Assembly (NCBI GenBank): GCA_947505255.1
Contig: CANNKP010000011.1
Location: forward strand, 1 to 35,663
DNA: 35,663 nt
Origin: Flavobacteriales bacterium
Lineage (GTDB): Bacteria; Bacteroidota; Bacteroidia; Flavobacteriales_D; Crocinitomicaceae
Direction: 5' to 3'
Shown here: positions 16,279 to 25,082 of the stretch, in pieces
Position numbering within the stretch: the stretch's first letter is position 1
Layout of the letters: each line of letters begins with the position of its first letter
Position numbers and translations under genes: made by a program
Notes under the pieces: model-generated
What the model was told of the DNA's origin: nothing
Seen by the model: only the letters and a program-made list of their open reading frames with translations
The model's database searches: none

Positions 16279-16304
16279 GGCATTCAATTTTGAATGCCTT
16301 TTTT
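16279..16304 (+). terminator. Rho-independent terminator after the MBL-rhodanese gene
   Basis: GGCATTCAA, a 2-base TT loop and TTGAATGCC form a perfect 9-bp stem followed directly by six T, 20 bases after the stop codon. In practice the loop would open to 4 bases. Confidence 0.88.
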
Positions 16305-16344
16305 GTTTTAAGAGTTTTTGATATCCTAATTCTTTTGCTTTCTT

Positions 16345-16947
16345 TTGTTTAATCTTAAAATAAAATTTGTGCTCGACCTTTCATTTAAAAACAACAAACA
16401 ACCAAAGGCTGGGAGTATCTTGATTTCAGATCCATTTTTGGATGAAGATTTTTTCAGAAGATCAATCGTTCTATTATGTGATCATAATGTAGATGGTACT
16501 TTTGGATTTGTATTAAACAACTACCTGGATGTTGATTTGCATCAAGTTGACGAAACTTTTCCCGATAATAATGCTAGGATAAGTGTTGGCGGACCAGTTG
16601 AAACGCAAAGTTTGTTTTATATTCATTCATTGGGGAATTTAATTGAAGGAAGTATTCCAATTAATGACGAGCTTTTTTTTGGAGGAGAATACGAACAAAT
16701 TCAAGATCTTTTATTGGCTGATCCATCGAATAATTCTAAAATTCGGTTTTTCTTGGGTTATTCAGGCTGGGGTAAAAACCAACTAAAAGGAGAATTGAAA
16801 GAGAATTCCTGGATTGTAGCAAGCAATATCCAAACAGAAGATATTTTAAACACAAAAAATGATTTGTTTTGGAATTATTGTTTGGAAAAACAAGGCGAAC
16901 GATTTAAAACAATTGCAAAGTTTCCTTTAAATCCTAATGAGAATTGA
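16345..16947 (+). CDS. YqgE/AlgH family protein
   Basis: This protein of about 200 aa belongs to the YqgE/AlgH (DUF179) family, cytoplasmic proteins of uncertain function. Diagnostic segments are GSILISDPFLDEDFFRRSIVLLCDHN near residues 24-49, FGFVLNN, the GGPVETQSLFYIHS segment and FFLGYSGWGKNQLKGEL near residues 132-148. The start is uncertain. There is no ATG; the longest form starts at TTG 16345, and a GTG at 16369 would shorten it by eight residues while keeping the whole domain. It follows a strong terminator and is probably transcribed alone. The AlgH name comes from an alginate regulator in Pseudomonas and should not be transferred as a function here. Confidence 0.9.
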   Translation: MFNLKIKFVLDLSFKNNKQPKAGSILISDPFLDEDFFRRSIVLLCDHNVDGTFGFVLNNYLDVDLHQVDETFPDNNARISVGGPVETQSLFYIHSLGNLIEGSIPINDELFFGGEYEQIQDLLLADPSNNSKIRFFLGYSGWGKNQLKGELKENSWIVASNIQTEDILNTKNDLFWNYCLEKQGERFKTIAKFPLNPNEN

Positions 16948-17050
16948 ATTGGTGAGAAACAAATGCAAAGTAGCAATTGATGAACTGATTATGTTTAAAA
17001 ATAGTAATTTGTAATTCACAACAAATAACTATTAATTCAATTAACAAGCT

Positions 17051-17058
17051 TATCTTTG
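17051..17058 (+). promoter_or_regulatory. -7 box for the rarA operon
   Basis: TATCTTTG is a perfect TAnnTTTG match 24 bases before the rarA ATG. The spacing to the start is similar to that of the MBL-rhodanese gene. No TTG is seen at 17-20 bases upstream. Confidence 0.5.
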
Positions 17059-17082
17059 AATTCTAAAAACAATATTTAAAAA

Positions 17083-18363
17083 ATGTCATTCCTTGCACCT
17101 TTAGCAGAACGTATGCGTCCAAAAAAACTGGATGAATATATTGGGCAGGAACATTTATTAAAACATGGTGCATCTTTACGAAGAGCGCTTGATTCTGGAT
17201 TAATTCCATCGATGATTTTTTGGGGACCTCCTGGTGTTGGGAAAACGACTTTGGCGCAACTTATTGCACTTGAATTAAACCGCCCAATTCATACGCTGTC
17301 AGCCATCTCTTCCGGAGTAAAAGATGTCCGAGAAATTATCAACAGAGTTGAGCAAGGCGGTATGTTTCAGCAGAAAGGAACTATTTTATTTATTGACGAA
17401 ATTCATCGTTTCTCAAAATCTCAGCAAGATTCACTATTAGGCGCAGTTGAAAAAGGTTTAATTACATTAATTGGTGCGACAACTGAAAATCCTTCTTTTG
17501 AAGTTATTTCAGCTTTATTGTCACGTTGTCAGGTTTACACCTTAACTTCTCATACAAAACAAGATTTACTCAATTTAATTGAAAGAGCAATCCGAGAAGA
17601 TGTTGTTCTAAAAGAAAAGAGTATTATTCTAGAAGAAACAACAGCTCTGTTAACAATTTCTGGAGGCGATGCACGGAAATTATTAAATGTTTTTGAAATA
17701 ATTATTGGAACTTTTAAAAGTGATAAAATAATTAAAATTTCTGACGAAATTGTTCAAGAATCTGCACAGCAAAGCCTCGCTATGTATGACAAAGACGGAG
17801 AGCAACATTACGATATTATTTCTGCATTTATAAAATCTATTCGAGGAAGTGATCCCAATGCTGCAATTTATTGGTTAGCTAGAATGGTTGAGGGCGGTGA
17901 AGACCCTAAATTTATTGCGCGAAGACTAATCATTTCTGCGGCTGAGGATATTGGATTAGCAAATTCTAATGCATTACTTATTGCTAATAATTGTTTTCAG
18001 GCTGTTGAAACGGTTGGTTTTCCTGAAGCGCGAATTATTTTGGCACAATGTACAATTTATCTTGCTTCTTCGTCAAAAGGAAACGGAGCATACATGGCAA
18101 TTAATCGAGCACAAGAGGAAGTTCGTAAAAGTGGGAATCTAGGGGTTCCTTTACCTCTTCGAAATGCACCAACTGCTTTGATGAAAGAATTGGGTTATGG
18201 AAAAGATTACTTATACTCTCATGATTATCCGGGGAATTTTGTTCAGCAGGAATTTTTACCAGAAGAAATTAAAGGCACGGCTTTCTTTGCAGCTGGAAGC
18301 ACTAAAAAAGAGCAAGAATTGGAGGAGATTATTCATAAGCTATGGGGTAATAAGTATAAATAA
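17083..18363 (+). CDS. rarA: Replication-associated recombination protein A, AAA+ ATPase
   Basis: This 426-aa protein is full length for RarA/MgsA, the bacterial homologue of WRNIP1/Mgs1, which acts at stalled replication forks. It opens with the family signature LAERMRPKKLDEYIGQEHLL. Walker A is GPPGVGKTT near residues 48-56. Walker B is FIDEIHRF near residues 101-108. The sensor segment GATTENPSFEV follows. The C-terminal domain has SIRGSDPNAAIYWLARMVEGGEDP and NYPG-like DYPGNFVQQEFLP, both typical of RarA. The protein is cytoplasmic. It is the first gene of a six-gene run in which every junction overlaps or is within 4 bases; the next ATG follows the stop with no gap. Confidence 0.97.
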   Translation: MSFLAPLAERMRPKKLDEYIGQEHLLKHGASLRRALDSGLIPSMIFWGPPGVGKTTLAQLIALELNRPIHTLSAISSGVKDVREIINRVEQGGMFQQKGTILFIDEIHRFSKSQQDSLLGAVEKGLITLIGATTENPSFEVISALLSRCQVYTLTSHTKQDLLNLIERAIREDVVLKEKSIILEETTALLTISGGDARKLLNVFEIIIGTFKSDKIIKISDEIVQESAQQSLAMYDKDGEQHYDIISAFIKSIRGSDPNAAIYWLARMVEGGEDPKFIARRLIISAAEDIGLANSNALLIANNCFQAVETVGFPEARIILAQCTIYLASSSKGNGAYMAINRAQEEVRKSGNLGVPLPLRNAPTALMKELGYGKDYLYSHDYPGNFVQQEFLPEEIKGTAFFAAGSTKKEQELEEIIHKLWGNKYK

Positions 18364-19290
18364 ATGATGGCGAAATTTGCATATTATTTTTTAGTACTGC
18401 CTCTCTCCTATTTGCCATTAGGAGTTTTATACATTTTTACTGATTTTTTCTTTCTGATATTAATTACTGTTTTTCCTTATCGAAAAATGGTTATCGAGGA
18501 AAATTTGAAACGTTCATTCCCAAATAAAACGCAAAAAGAGATAAAACAATTAAAACAGCAATTCTATCTTCATTTCTGTGATATACTCGCTGAAGGAATT
18601 AAAAATCTCAGTATTTCAAAAAAAGAATTACAAAAAAGGTTTAGAGTAAAGAATCCTGAAATAATGGATGATTTATTCTCCCAAAACAAAAGTGTGATTC
18701 TTGTTTCTGGACATTACAACAATTGGGAATGGTTGATTTCCGCTCAAAGTTTACTCTTTAAACATCAAGCCATGGGAATTGGAATGCCTATGACAAATAA
18801 GTTTTGGGATAAAAAAATCAATGAACGACGCATGCGTTTTGGAATGAAAGTTATTAATTCAAAAAATTTCAAAGAAGAAATTCAAGAAAACAGTAACAAA
18901 CCAATTGCCATTTTGACACTAGCAGATCAATCACCTGGGGATTCGACTAAAGCATACTGGACTAGCTTTTTAAATCAGGAGACAGCTGTACTCTTTGGTG
19001 TTGAGCAAATGGCGCATGCGAATGATTTTGCTGTCGTTTTCTTTGCAACTCGAAAAATGAAAAGAGGCCATTACGAAATGGAACTTATTTTGATTACTGA
19101 TAATCCAAGAAGTTTAGAATGGGGCGAAATCACTGAGAAACATTTACATTTATTGGAAAAAGAAATTTTGGACAAACCAGAATTTTGGATTTGGTCACAC
19201 AAACGTTGGAAAAGAGAAATCCCATCAGATATTGAATTATTAAAAAAAGAACAACATGCCAAGTTTAATGAACGTTTTAAAAGTATTTAG
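18364..19290 (+). CDS. Lipid A biosynthesis acyltransferase, LpxL/HtrB family
   Basis: This 308-aa inner-membrane enzyme transfers a secondary fatty acyl chain to lipid A precursors or related lipids. A hydrophobic N-terminal anchor covers about residues 8-38. The acyltransferase HX4E motif is at His117-Glu122 in SGHYNNWEW. A second block, GIGMPMTNKFWDKKINERRMRFG, matches the family, as does the ADQSPGD segment that follows. Length is normal for LpxL/LpxM proteins. The ATG abuts the rarA stop codon and the 3' end overlaps the next gene by 23 bases, indicating coupled translation. Which acyl chain is added, and at which position, cannot be told from sequence. The Ser/Asn-rich environment of the HX4E motif is common in Bacteroidota members. 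Confidence 0.9.
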   Translation: MMAKFAYYFLVLPLSYLPLGVLYIFTDFFFLILITVFPYRKMVIEENLKRSFPNKTQKEIKQLKQQFYLHFCDILAEGIKNLSISKKELQKRFRVKNPEIMDDLFSQNKSVILVSGHYNNWEWLISAQSLLFKHQAMGIGMPMTNKFWDKKINERRMRFGMKVINSKNFKEEIQENSNKPIAILTLADQSPGDSTKAYWTSFLNQETAVLFGVEQMAHANDFAVVFFATRKMKRGHYEMELILITDNPRSLEWGEITEKHLHLLEKEILDKPEFWIWSHKRWKREIPSDIELLKKEQHAKFNERFKSI

Positions 19291-20296
19291 TGTATTATTC
19301 TTTTTTAATTCTTTTGCTTATTCGCAAGAAAACATATACACAATTAAGAATAAAAAAGCTAAAATAATTCAATACTCAACAGAAAACTGTTACTCAAGAA
19401 GCATCATTTTTAGAGATAGTATTATATATACAGGAAATTCAAATGGAACTTTGTTTTCAACTAATCTAGGGAATAAATCTTCAAAGAATTTTCTGAAAAA
19501 CAAAAAATTTGAAGAGGTTCGAGATATTGAATTTTCAAATGATTTTCTATTTGGGATGCAAAGTGGTTCTTTTGGATTACTAGCAAAAGTTGATACTTCA
19601 AAATTTATTGAATTTATAGCACCTTCATCAAGTATATGGATTGGTACTTTTCTAGATGGAATGGATTTTTACGGGAATACTGGCTTTATTATGGGTGATC
19701 CAAAAGAAGGGTTTTTCTCTCTTTTCAGAAGTGAAGATGGAGGTAATAATTGGATTCCATGTGAAGGAAAGATTGAAAATTTTGATGGAGAAGCAGGATT
19801 TGCAGCTAGTGGTACAACAGTTCATGTAATGAATGACAGTACTTTCATCTTTGTTTCTGGAGGTAAAAAGAGTAGGTTTTTTAAATCAACTGACAAAGGG
19901 AAAACATGGAAAATCACATCACTACCTTACATGACAAGTGAATCAAGCGGTGCTTTTTCTATTTGTATGATTTCTGATCAAGTTGGTGTTATTGTTGGTG
20001 GAGATTATGCAAATCCCGACCTTTGCCTGAACACTTGTTTTTATACTGATGATGGAGGTGAATTCTGGGTAAATGCTGAAGTACAAACCAGAGGTTATAG
20101 ATCATGTGTGATTTTTGCAAAAGGTATTTTTTATGCCTGTGGAACGACTGGGATTGATTATTCTATTGATAACGGATTGACTTGGAAACCCTTTGCGAAC
20201 GGTAATTACTTTTCGATGTGCACCGATAATAATTCTTTATATGCAACAATTCCAAATGGAAGTTTTCAAATTTTCGATTTAATTAAACGTAAATAA
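19268..20296 (+). CDS. Secreted Asp-box (BNR/YCF48-like) beta-propeller protein
   Basis: I start this at the ATG at 19268 (342 aa) because it begins a clean signal peptide (NVLKVFSVLFFFNSFAYSQ). An upstream in-frame ATG at 19256 adds four residues. The body contains at least four Asp-box motifs: SEDGGNNW, STDKGKTW, TDDGGEFW and SIDNGLTW. These are spread over the length as in sialidase or YCF48-type propellers. Several cysteines (CYSR, CEGK, CMIS, LCLNTC) suggest disulfides. No catalytic residues of a sialidase (Arg triad, Tyr/Glu pair) are evident, so I treat it as non-enzymatic or of unknown function. Homologues are often labelled 'oxidoreductase' without evidence. It overlaps the acyltransferase gene by 23 bases and precedes the HD gene by 3 bases. 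Confidence 0.8.
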   Translation: MNVLKVFSVLFFFNSFAYSQENIYTIKNKKAKIIQYSTENCYSRSIIFRDSIIYTGNSNGTLFSTNLGNKSSKNFLKNKKFEEVRDIEFSNDFLFGMQSGSFGLLAKVDTSKFIEFIAPSSSIWIGTFLDGMDFYGNTGFIMGDPKEGFFSLFRSEDGGNNWIPCEGKIENFDGEAGFAASGTTVHVMNDSTFIFVSGGKKSRFFKSTDKGKTWKITSLPYMTSESSGAFSICMISDQVGVIVGGDYANPDLCLNTCFYTDDGGEFWVNAEVQTRGYRSCVIFAKGIFYACGTTGIDYSIDNGLTWKPFANGNYFSMCTDNNSLYATIPNGSFQIFDLIKRK

Positions 20297-20299
20297 AAC

Positions 20300-20950
20300 A
20301 TGTCGGAATTAGTAATTAAAATAAAAAAACATGTTCAAGATGTTTTCAAACATGATGCAACTGGGCACGATTGGTTCCATATTGAACGTGTTTATAAAAT
20401 GGCGGTTCATCTGCAATTAATAGAAGGTGGTGACATGGAATTAATTGAGCTAGCGGCACTTTTACATGATATTTCTGATCATAAAATGAACGGTGGAATT
20501 TTAAATGCTGGCGGAAATGTAGCTTACGAACTTCTTATGGAGTATGGTTGTTCTGAGATTAAAGCACAAAATGTAAAAGAAATAGTTGATGGTGTATCAT
20601 ACAAAGGTGCAAATGTGGAAGATAACATGAAAAGTATTGAAGGGAAAATCGTTCAGGATGCTGACAGACTAGATGCAATTGGGGCAATCGGTATCGCTAG
20701 AGCTTTTGCATTTGGAGGCAACAAAAATAGACCGATGTATCTACCTGATTCAAAACCAGAAATGCATTCTTCTTTTGAATCCTATGCAAATTCTAAAAGT
20801 CATACAGTGAATCATTTTTACGAAAAATTATTACTTTTAAAAAATCGATTGAACACGAAAAGCGCATTAAAAATTGGACAAGAACGACATAATTTCATAG
20901 AGAACTATCTGCAACAATTTTATAATGAATGGGATACAATAATTGAATAA
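20300..20950 (+). CDS. HD-domain phosphohydrolase
   Basis: This 216-aa cytoplasmic protein has a complete HD metal site: His27 (WFHIERV), His56-Asp57 (LLHDISD) and Asp122 (QDADRLDAIG). The order H, HD, D and the DADRLDAIGAIGIARAF segment match the YedJ/YpgQ subgroup of HD phosphohydrolases. Its natural substrate is not settled, although nucleotide and pyrophosphatase activities are reported in the wider family. The C-terminal helices (HTVNHFYEKLLLLKNRL, about 170-190) are typical of this subgroup. The gene sits 3 bases after the propeller gene and 4 bases before the ROK kinase ATG. Placement next to a sugar kinase hints at a metabolic housekeeping role, but the operon is too mixed to say more. 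Confidence 0.9.
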   Translation: MSELVIKIKKHVQDVFKHDATGHDWFHIERVYKMAVHLQLIEGGDMELIELAALLHDISDHKMNGGILNAGGNVAYELLMEYGCSEIKAQNVKEIVDGVSYKGANVEDNMKSIEGKIVQDADRLDAIGAIGIARAFAFGGNKNRPMYLPDSKPEMHSSFESYANSKSHTVNHFYEKLLLLKNRLNTKSALKIGQERHNFIENYLQQFYNEWDTIIE

Positions 20951-20954
20951 ACAT

Positions 20955-21902
20955 ATGACAGATCATTACGCTCTTGGTATAGATATAGGTGGGACATCAA
21001 CCGAATTTGGATTAGTAAATAAGGATGGAGATGTTTTATATGAAAAAGATTTTCCAACTAAAGATTTTCCAGAACCAGGATTATTAATAGATGCTATTTA
21101 TGCCGATTTAGAAAAAGGTGGGTATTTGAATCTTATTCTTGGAATTGGAATAGGTGCTCCAAATGGTAATTATTTTACTGGGAATATAGAATATGCTCCA
21201 AATTTACTTTGGAAAGGAATCATTCCTTTGTCACAACTTTTTGAGGATAAATTCCATAAACCTACCTTGTTGACAAACGACGCAAATGCCGCTGCAATGG
21301 GTGAAATGATTTTTGGCAACGCACGTGATTTGAAAGATTTTGTAACGATAACATTAGGAACCGGTGTTGGAAGTGGTGTTATTGTGAATGGTGATCTTGT
21401 ATATGGTCACGACGGTTTTGCAGGTGAGTATGGACACATTCGAGTTATTCCAAACGGACGATTATGTGGTTGCACAAGAAAGGGATGTTTAGAAACGTAT
21501 TGCTCATCTACTGGAGTTGTAAGAAGTATAACAGAGCTTGATTCTGAAAATAAAATGTTTTCGATATTAAAAACAATAGAGCAGCCAACTGCAAAAGATG
21601 TGTTCGAATTAGCTGATAAAGGAGATCTTTTCGCACAAGAAATAGTTGATTATACAGCCAAAACACTTGGATCAGCACTTGCTGATTTCGCTTGTTTCTC
21701 TAGTCCAAAAGCATATGTATTATTTGGAGGTATTGCGCAACATAAAGGAGATTTTGCATCAAAAGTAAAGTTAGCTTTGGAGGAAAACATTCTCATAATT
21801 TATAAAAATAAAATTGACATAAGAATATCATCTTTGCATGATAAAAACGCTGCTGTCTTAGGCACTGCTGCACATTTGTTTTGGAATACTTTAAAAAAAT
21901 AA
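20955..21902 (+). CDS. ROK-family sugar kinase
   Basis: I start at the ATG at 20955 (315 aa); an in-frame TTG at 20943 overlaps the HD gene and is less likely. The phosphate-binding DIGGTS motif is at residues 10-15. Asp in LTNDANAAAMGE is the expected catalytic base, and TLGTGVGSGVIVNG is the second nucleotide-binding loop. The ROK zinc motif is present as CGCTRKGCLE, preceded by an EYGHI histidine. There is no N-terminal helix-turn-helix, so it is a kinase, not a ROK repressor. It probably phosphorylates glucose or mannose. The next gene encodes a GH92 alpha-mannosidase, which makes mannose or another released hexose an attractive substrate, but that is inference. Confidence 0.9.
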   Translation: MTDHYALGIDIGGTSTEFGLVNKDGDVLYEKDFPTKDFPEPGLLIDAIYADLEKGGYLNLILGIGIGAPNGNYFTGNIEYAPNLLWKGIIPLSQLFEDKFHKPTLLTNDANAAAMGEMIFGNARDLKDFVTITLGTGVGSGVIVNGDLVYGHDGFAGEYGHIRVIPNGRLCGCTRKGCLETYCSSTGVVRSITELDSENKMFSILKTIEQPTAKDVFELADKGDLFAQEIVDYTAKTLGSALADFACFSSPKAYVLFGGIAQHKGDFASKVKLALEENILIIYKNKIDIRISSLHDKNAAVLGTAAHLFWNTLKK

Positions 21903-21903
21903 C

Positions 21904-24900
21904 ATGGTTAAAATAGGTTCACTTGTCATTTTAATATTATTTAATTTGTGTTCTTTTGCCCAAAACAAAAGTGTCACTGCAATAAAAAACAGTCAAACAT
22001 TAAGACAGAAATACCTAGAGGTACCAGTTACAAGTTCTAAAAATTCTGAAAAAGTAGATTTAACATCTTTTGTTAACCCATTTATTGGGACTGGTGGACA
22101 CGGACATACCTATCCAGGTGCTTCTGCCCCATTCGGAATGATGCAATTAAGTCCTGACACACGATATGATGGTTGGGATGGATGCTCTGGCTACCATTAT
22201 TCTGATTCAATTATTTATGGTTTTAGTCATACGCACTTAAGTGGAACTGGTGTTCCTGATTATTGTGACTTGTTAATTGTGCCTCAAAGTGGTACACCGA
22301 AAACAATTCCAGGATATTTAAGTAAGAAAGGATATGGATCTTCCTTTTCACATACTGATGAAGCTGCTTCCCCAGGATATTATGAAGTGAATTTAATTGA
22401 TCAAAAAATACTTGCTCGATTAACTGTTTCTGAAAGAGCTGGAATGCACGAATATACTTTTCTAAATAAAAAAGGTAAAAAGTTCATTTTAATCGACTTA
22501 GATCATCGGGATAAATTGCTGGATTATTATTTAAATATAATCGACAAAAAAACCATCTCTGGCTCTCGTATTTCTCAAGCTTGGGCAAATAACCAGCATT
22601 TTTATTTTCATCTTGAGACTTCAATTCCTTATCAAAAAGCAAAACTCTTCAATAAAAAAGGACAACATAAATTATTGCTAACATTCCCGGAAAATACTGA
22701 ACAAATTCTCATTAAAGTTGGGATGTCGGCAGTAGATGAAAATGGAGCTCAACAAAATCTAGAAAAAGAAATCCCTCATTGGAACTTTGAATTATTAAAG
22801 TCTCTAACAGAAAAAAAGTGGAATGAAGAATTAGGCAGAATTGATATTATTTCAACTGATAAAAACGTCACAACAAACTTCTACACAGCTTTATATCACA
22901 CATTTCTTCAGCCAAATGTATTTAGTGATATCGATGGGCGTTATCGAGGCCGTGACAATGAAATTCACACCATTACAGACAACATTCCTCAATATACTGT
23001 TTTCTCTCTTTGGGATACATATCGCGCAGCAAATCCTTTGTATACGATAGTTCAACCAAAACGTACAAATGAATTTATTCACACTTTTTTAAGGCAATTC
23101 GACCAAGGTGGTGATTTACCAGTTTGGGAATTAGCAGGAAATGAAACAGATTGTATGATTGGATATCATAGCGCTTCTGTTATTGCTGATGCTTACAGTA
23201 AAAACATTCGTGGATTTGATGCTGAAAAAGCACTAAACGCAATGGTTTTTACGTCTAAAATAGATGAACTTGGCAAGCGGCAATTCCGTAAAAATGGTTT
23301 TATCAGTTCTGGAGACGAGCCAGAATCAGTTTCAAAAACCTTGGAATATGCTTATAATGATTTCTGTATCGCTAACATGGCGACAGATATGGGCAGAATG
23401 AATATTTATACTGAATATTATAATAGCAGTTTAAACTTTATTAATTTATTTGATCCTCAATCAAAATTCATGCGTGCTCGAAGAGATGGTATGTGGAATT
23501 CTCCTTTTGAACCGTCGGAAGTTAACTTCAATTATACTGAAGCAAACAGTTGGCAATATTCACTTTATGCACCTCATGCTATTGACCTTTTAGGCGAAAT
23601 GATTGGAGGAAAAGATTCTTTAGAACACTGGTTAGATCGTTTATTTACAACTGAATCTCAATTATCAGGAAGAGATCAAGCTGATATCACGGGATTAATA
23701 GGTCAATATGCCCATGGGAATGAACCTTCTCATCACATGGCTTATTTATACAATTATACAAATGCGCACTATAAAACAGCAGAATATGTTGATCAAATTC
23801 TTACCACTTTGTACTCAAACAATCCCGATGGCTTGTCAGGAAATGAAGATTGCGGTCAAATGTCTGCATGGTATGTTATGAGTGCAATGGGATTGTATCA
23901 AATTGCACCAGGCAATGCTTGGTATGATTTCGGTCGACCTCTATTGGATGAAGTAACCATCCAATTGGAAAACAATAAATCATTTATTATTAAGGCTTTA
24001 AATAATTCAAAAGAAAACAAATACATCCAATCAATTACATTAAACGGCAAAGATTGGACGTCAAATGCCATTCATCATTCCTCTATAGTTGCTGGAGGAG
24101 AATTGATATTTGTAATGGGGCCTAAGCCAAGTTCAAAGAAATTTTATACTGCAGTAAGCCCTGTTACAAAAGAAATTGTACAGAATTTCAGGTTTACTCC
24201 TTCCCCATTTTTCATTGTTGAAAACAGAATTTTCGATGATTCAATACAAGTTGAAATTGGTCATCAAAAAATAATCAATTGGGAGGAAATAAGAATTGAA
24301 TATCGTTACTTGCATGATACTTCGAAAACCTTTATTTATTTAGAGCCTTTTACAATCAATGCTACTTCAGCGATTGAAGCTAGGCAAGTTTCAGCTATTG
24401 GACCAAGAGATATAAATACTATGCCTGGTATTTCTGTAAATTATAGTCCTTGGGTAAAAGCAAATTATATCAAACGTGATAAAAGTGTTTCATTAAAAAT
24501 GAAGAGTACCTATGCGAATCAGTATGCAGCATCTGGCCCGAACACTTTAATAGATGGAGTATTTGGAACCAAGGAATTTCGTACAGGAGATTGGCAAGGA
24601 TTTGATAATCAAGATCTAATTTCAGAAATTACATTTGAAAAGCCTCGATTATTATCTGAAATCGGTATTTCTTGTCTACAAGATATGAAATCATGGATAT
24701 TTTTCCCTTCGTCTATTCTAGTCGAAGTTTCTTATGATGGTGTCATTTATGAAAAGCTACCATTGATTCAAACTAATGCGGCAATAGCCTCAAACACAAC
24801 AAGTAATCAATCTATACCTTCCTTTTCTACTTATGTAGGACCAATGAACAAAGAATTCTTTGTGAAATCAAATTCAACTAAAACAATATCAGCAATTCGT

Positions 24901-24993
24901 ATTACTGCCAAAAATTTCGGAAAATGTCCAGAATGGCATTTAGGAGCGGGAAATAACACCTGGTTATTCGCGGATGAATTGATTTTTCGCTAA
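21904..24993 (+). CDS. GH92 family alpha-mannosidase with C-terminal carbohydrate-binding-like domains
   Basis: This 1029-aa secreted glycosidase has a signal peptide at about residues 1-19, ending SFAQ. GH92 hallmarks are VNPFIGTGGHGHTYPGASAP, SHTHLSGTG, WELAGNETDCMIGYHS (Glu414), YTEANSWQY (Glu546) and GNEDCGQMSAWY (Asp649). By comparison with characterised calcium-dependent GH92 enzymes, Glu546 is the likely acid and the GNED acidic pair the likely base; this mapping is by motif, not alignment. Residues about 780-860 look like a chitobiase C-terminal-type strand domain. Residues about 880-1029 resemble an F5/8 type C or CBM32-like domain (LIDGVFGTKEFRTGDWQGF). No T9SS tail is visible, so it is probably periplasmic. 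It ends the rarA operon. Confidence 0.93.
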   Translation: MVKIGSLVILILFNLCSFAQNKSVTAIKNSQTLRQKYLEVPVTSSKNSEKVDLTSFVNPFIGTGGHGHTYPGASAPFGMMQLSPDTRYDGWDGCSGYHYSDSIIYGFSHTHLSGTGVPDYCDLLIVPQSGTPKTIPGYLSKKGYGSSFSHTDEAASPGYYEVNLIDQKILARLTVSERAGMHEYTFLNKKGKKFILIDLDHRDKLLDYYLNIIDKKTISGSRISQAWANNQHFYFHLETSIPYQKAKLFNKKGQHKLLLTFPENTEQILIKVGMSAVDENGAQQNLEKEIPHWNFELLKSLTEKKWNEELGRIDIISTDKNVTTNFYTALYHTFLQPNVFSDIDGRYRGRDNEIHTITDNIPQYTVFSLWDTYRAANPLYTIVQPKRTNEFIHTFLRQFDQGGDLPVWELAGNETDCMIGYHSASVIADAYSKNIRGFDAEKALNAMVFTSKIDELGKRQFRKNGFISSGDEPESVSKTLEYAYNDFCIANMATDMGRMNIYTEYYNSSLNFINLFDPQSKFMRARRDGMWNSPFEPSEVNFNYTEANSWQYSLYAPHAIDLLGEMIGGKDSLEHWLDRLFTTESQLSGRDQADITGLIGQYAHGNEPSHHMAYLYNYTNAHYKTAEYVDQILTTLYSNNPDGLSGNEDCGQMSAWYVMSAMGLYQIAPGNAWYDFGRPLLDEVTIQLENNKSFIIKALNNSKENKYIQSITLNGKDWTSNAIHHSSIVAGGELIFVMGPKPSSKKFYTAVSPVTKEIVQNFRFTPSPFFIVENRIFDDSIQVEIGHQKIINWEEIRIEYRYLHDTSKTFIYLEPFTINATSAIEARQVSAIGPRDINTMPGISVNYSPWVKANYIKRDKSVSLKMKSTYANQYAASGPNTLIDGVFGTKEFRTGDWQGFDNQDLISEITFEKPRLLSEIGISCLQDMKSWIFFPSSILVEVSYDGVIYEKLPLIQTNAAIASNTTSNQSIPSFSTYVGPMNKEFFVKSNSTKTISAIRITAKNFGKCPEWHLGAGNNTWLFADELIFR

Positions 24994-25082
24994 ACGGAAT
25001 TATTCATTCGTCCAATGGATTCATTATTCATAAAATTCTTGGTATTTTTACCGCGCGAGTTTTTAAACCAAAAACAAATAAA

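Noticed and set aside
25041-25052. GGTA-TTTT-TACC hairpin upstream of the S46 gene
   Set aside because: A 4-bp stem is too short to support a terminator or operator call in AT-rich DNA.
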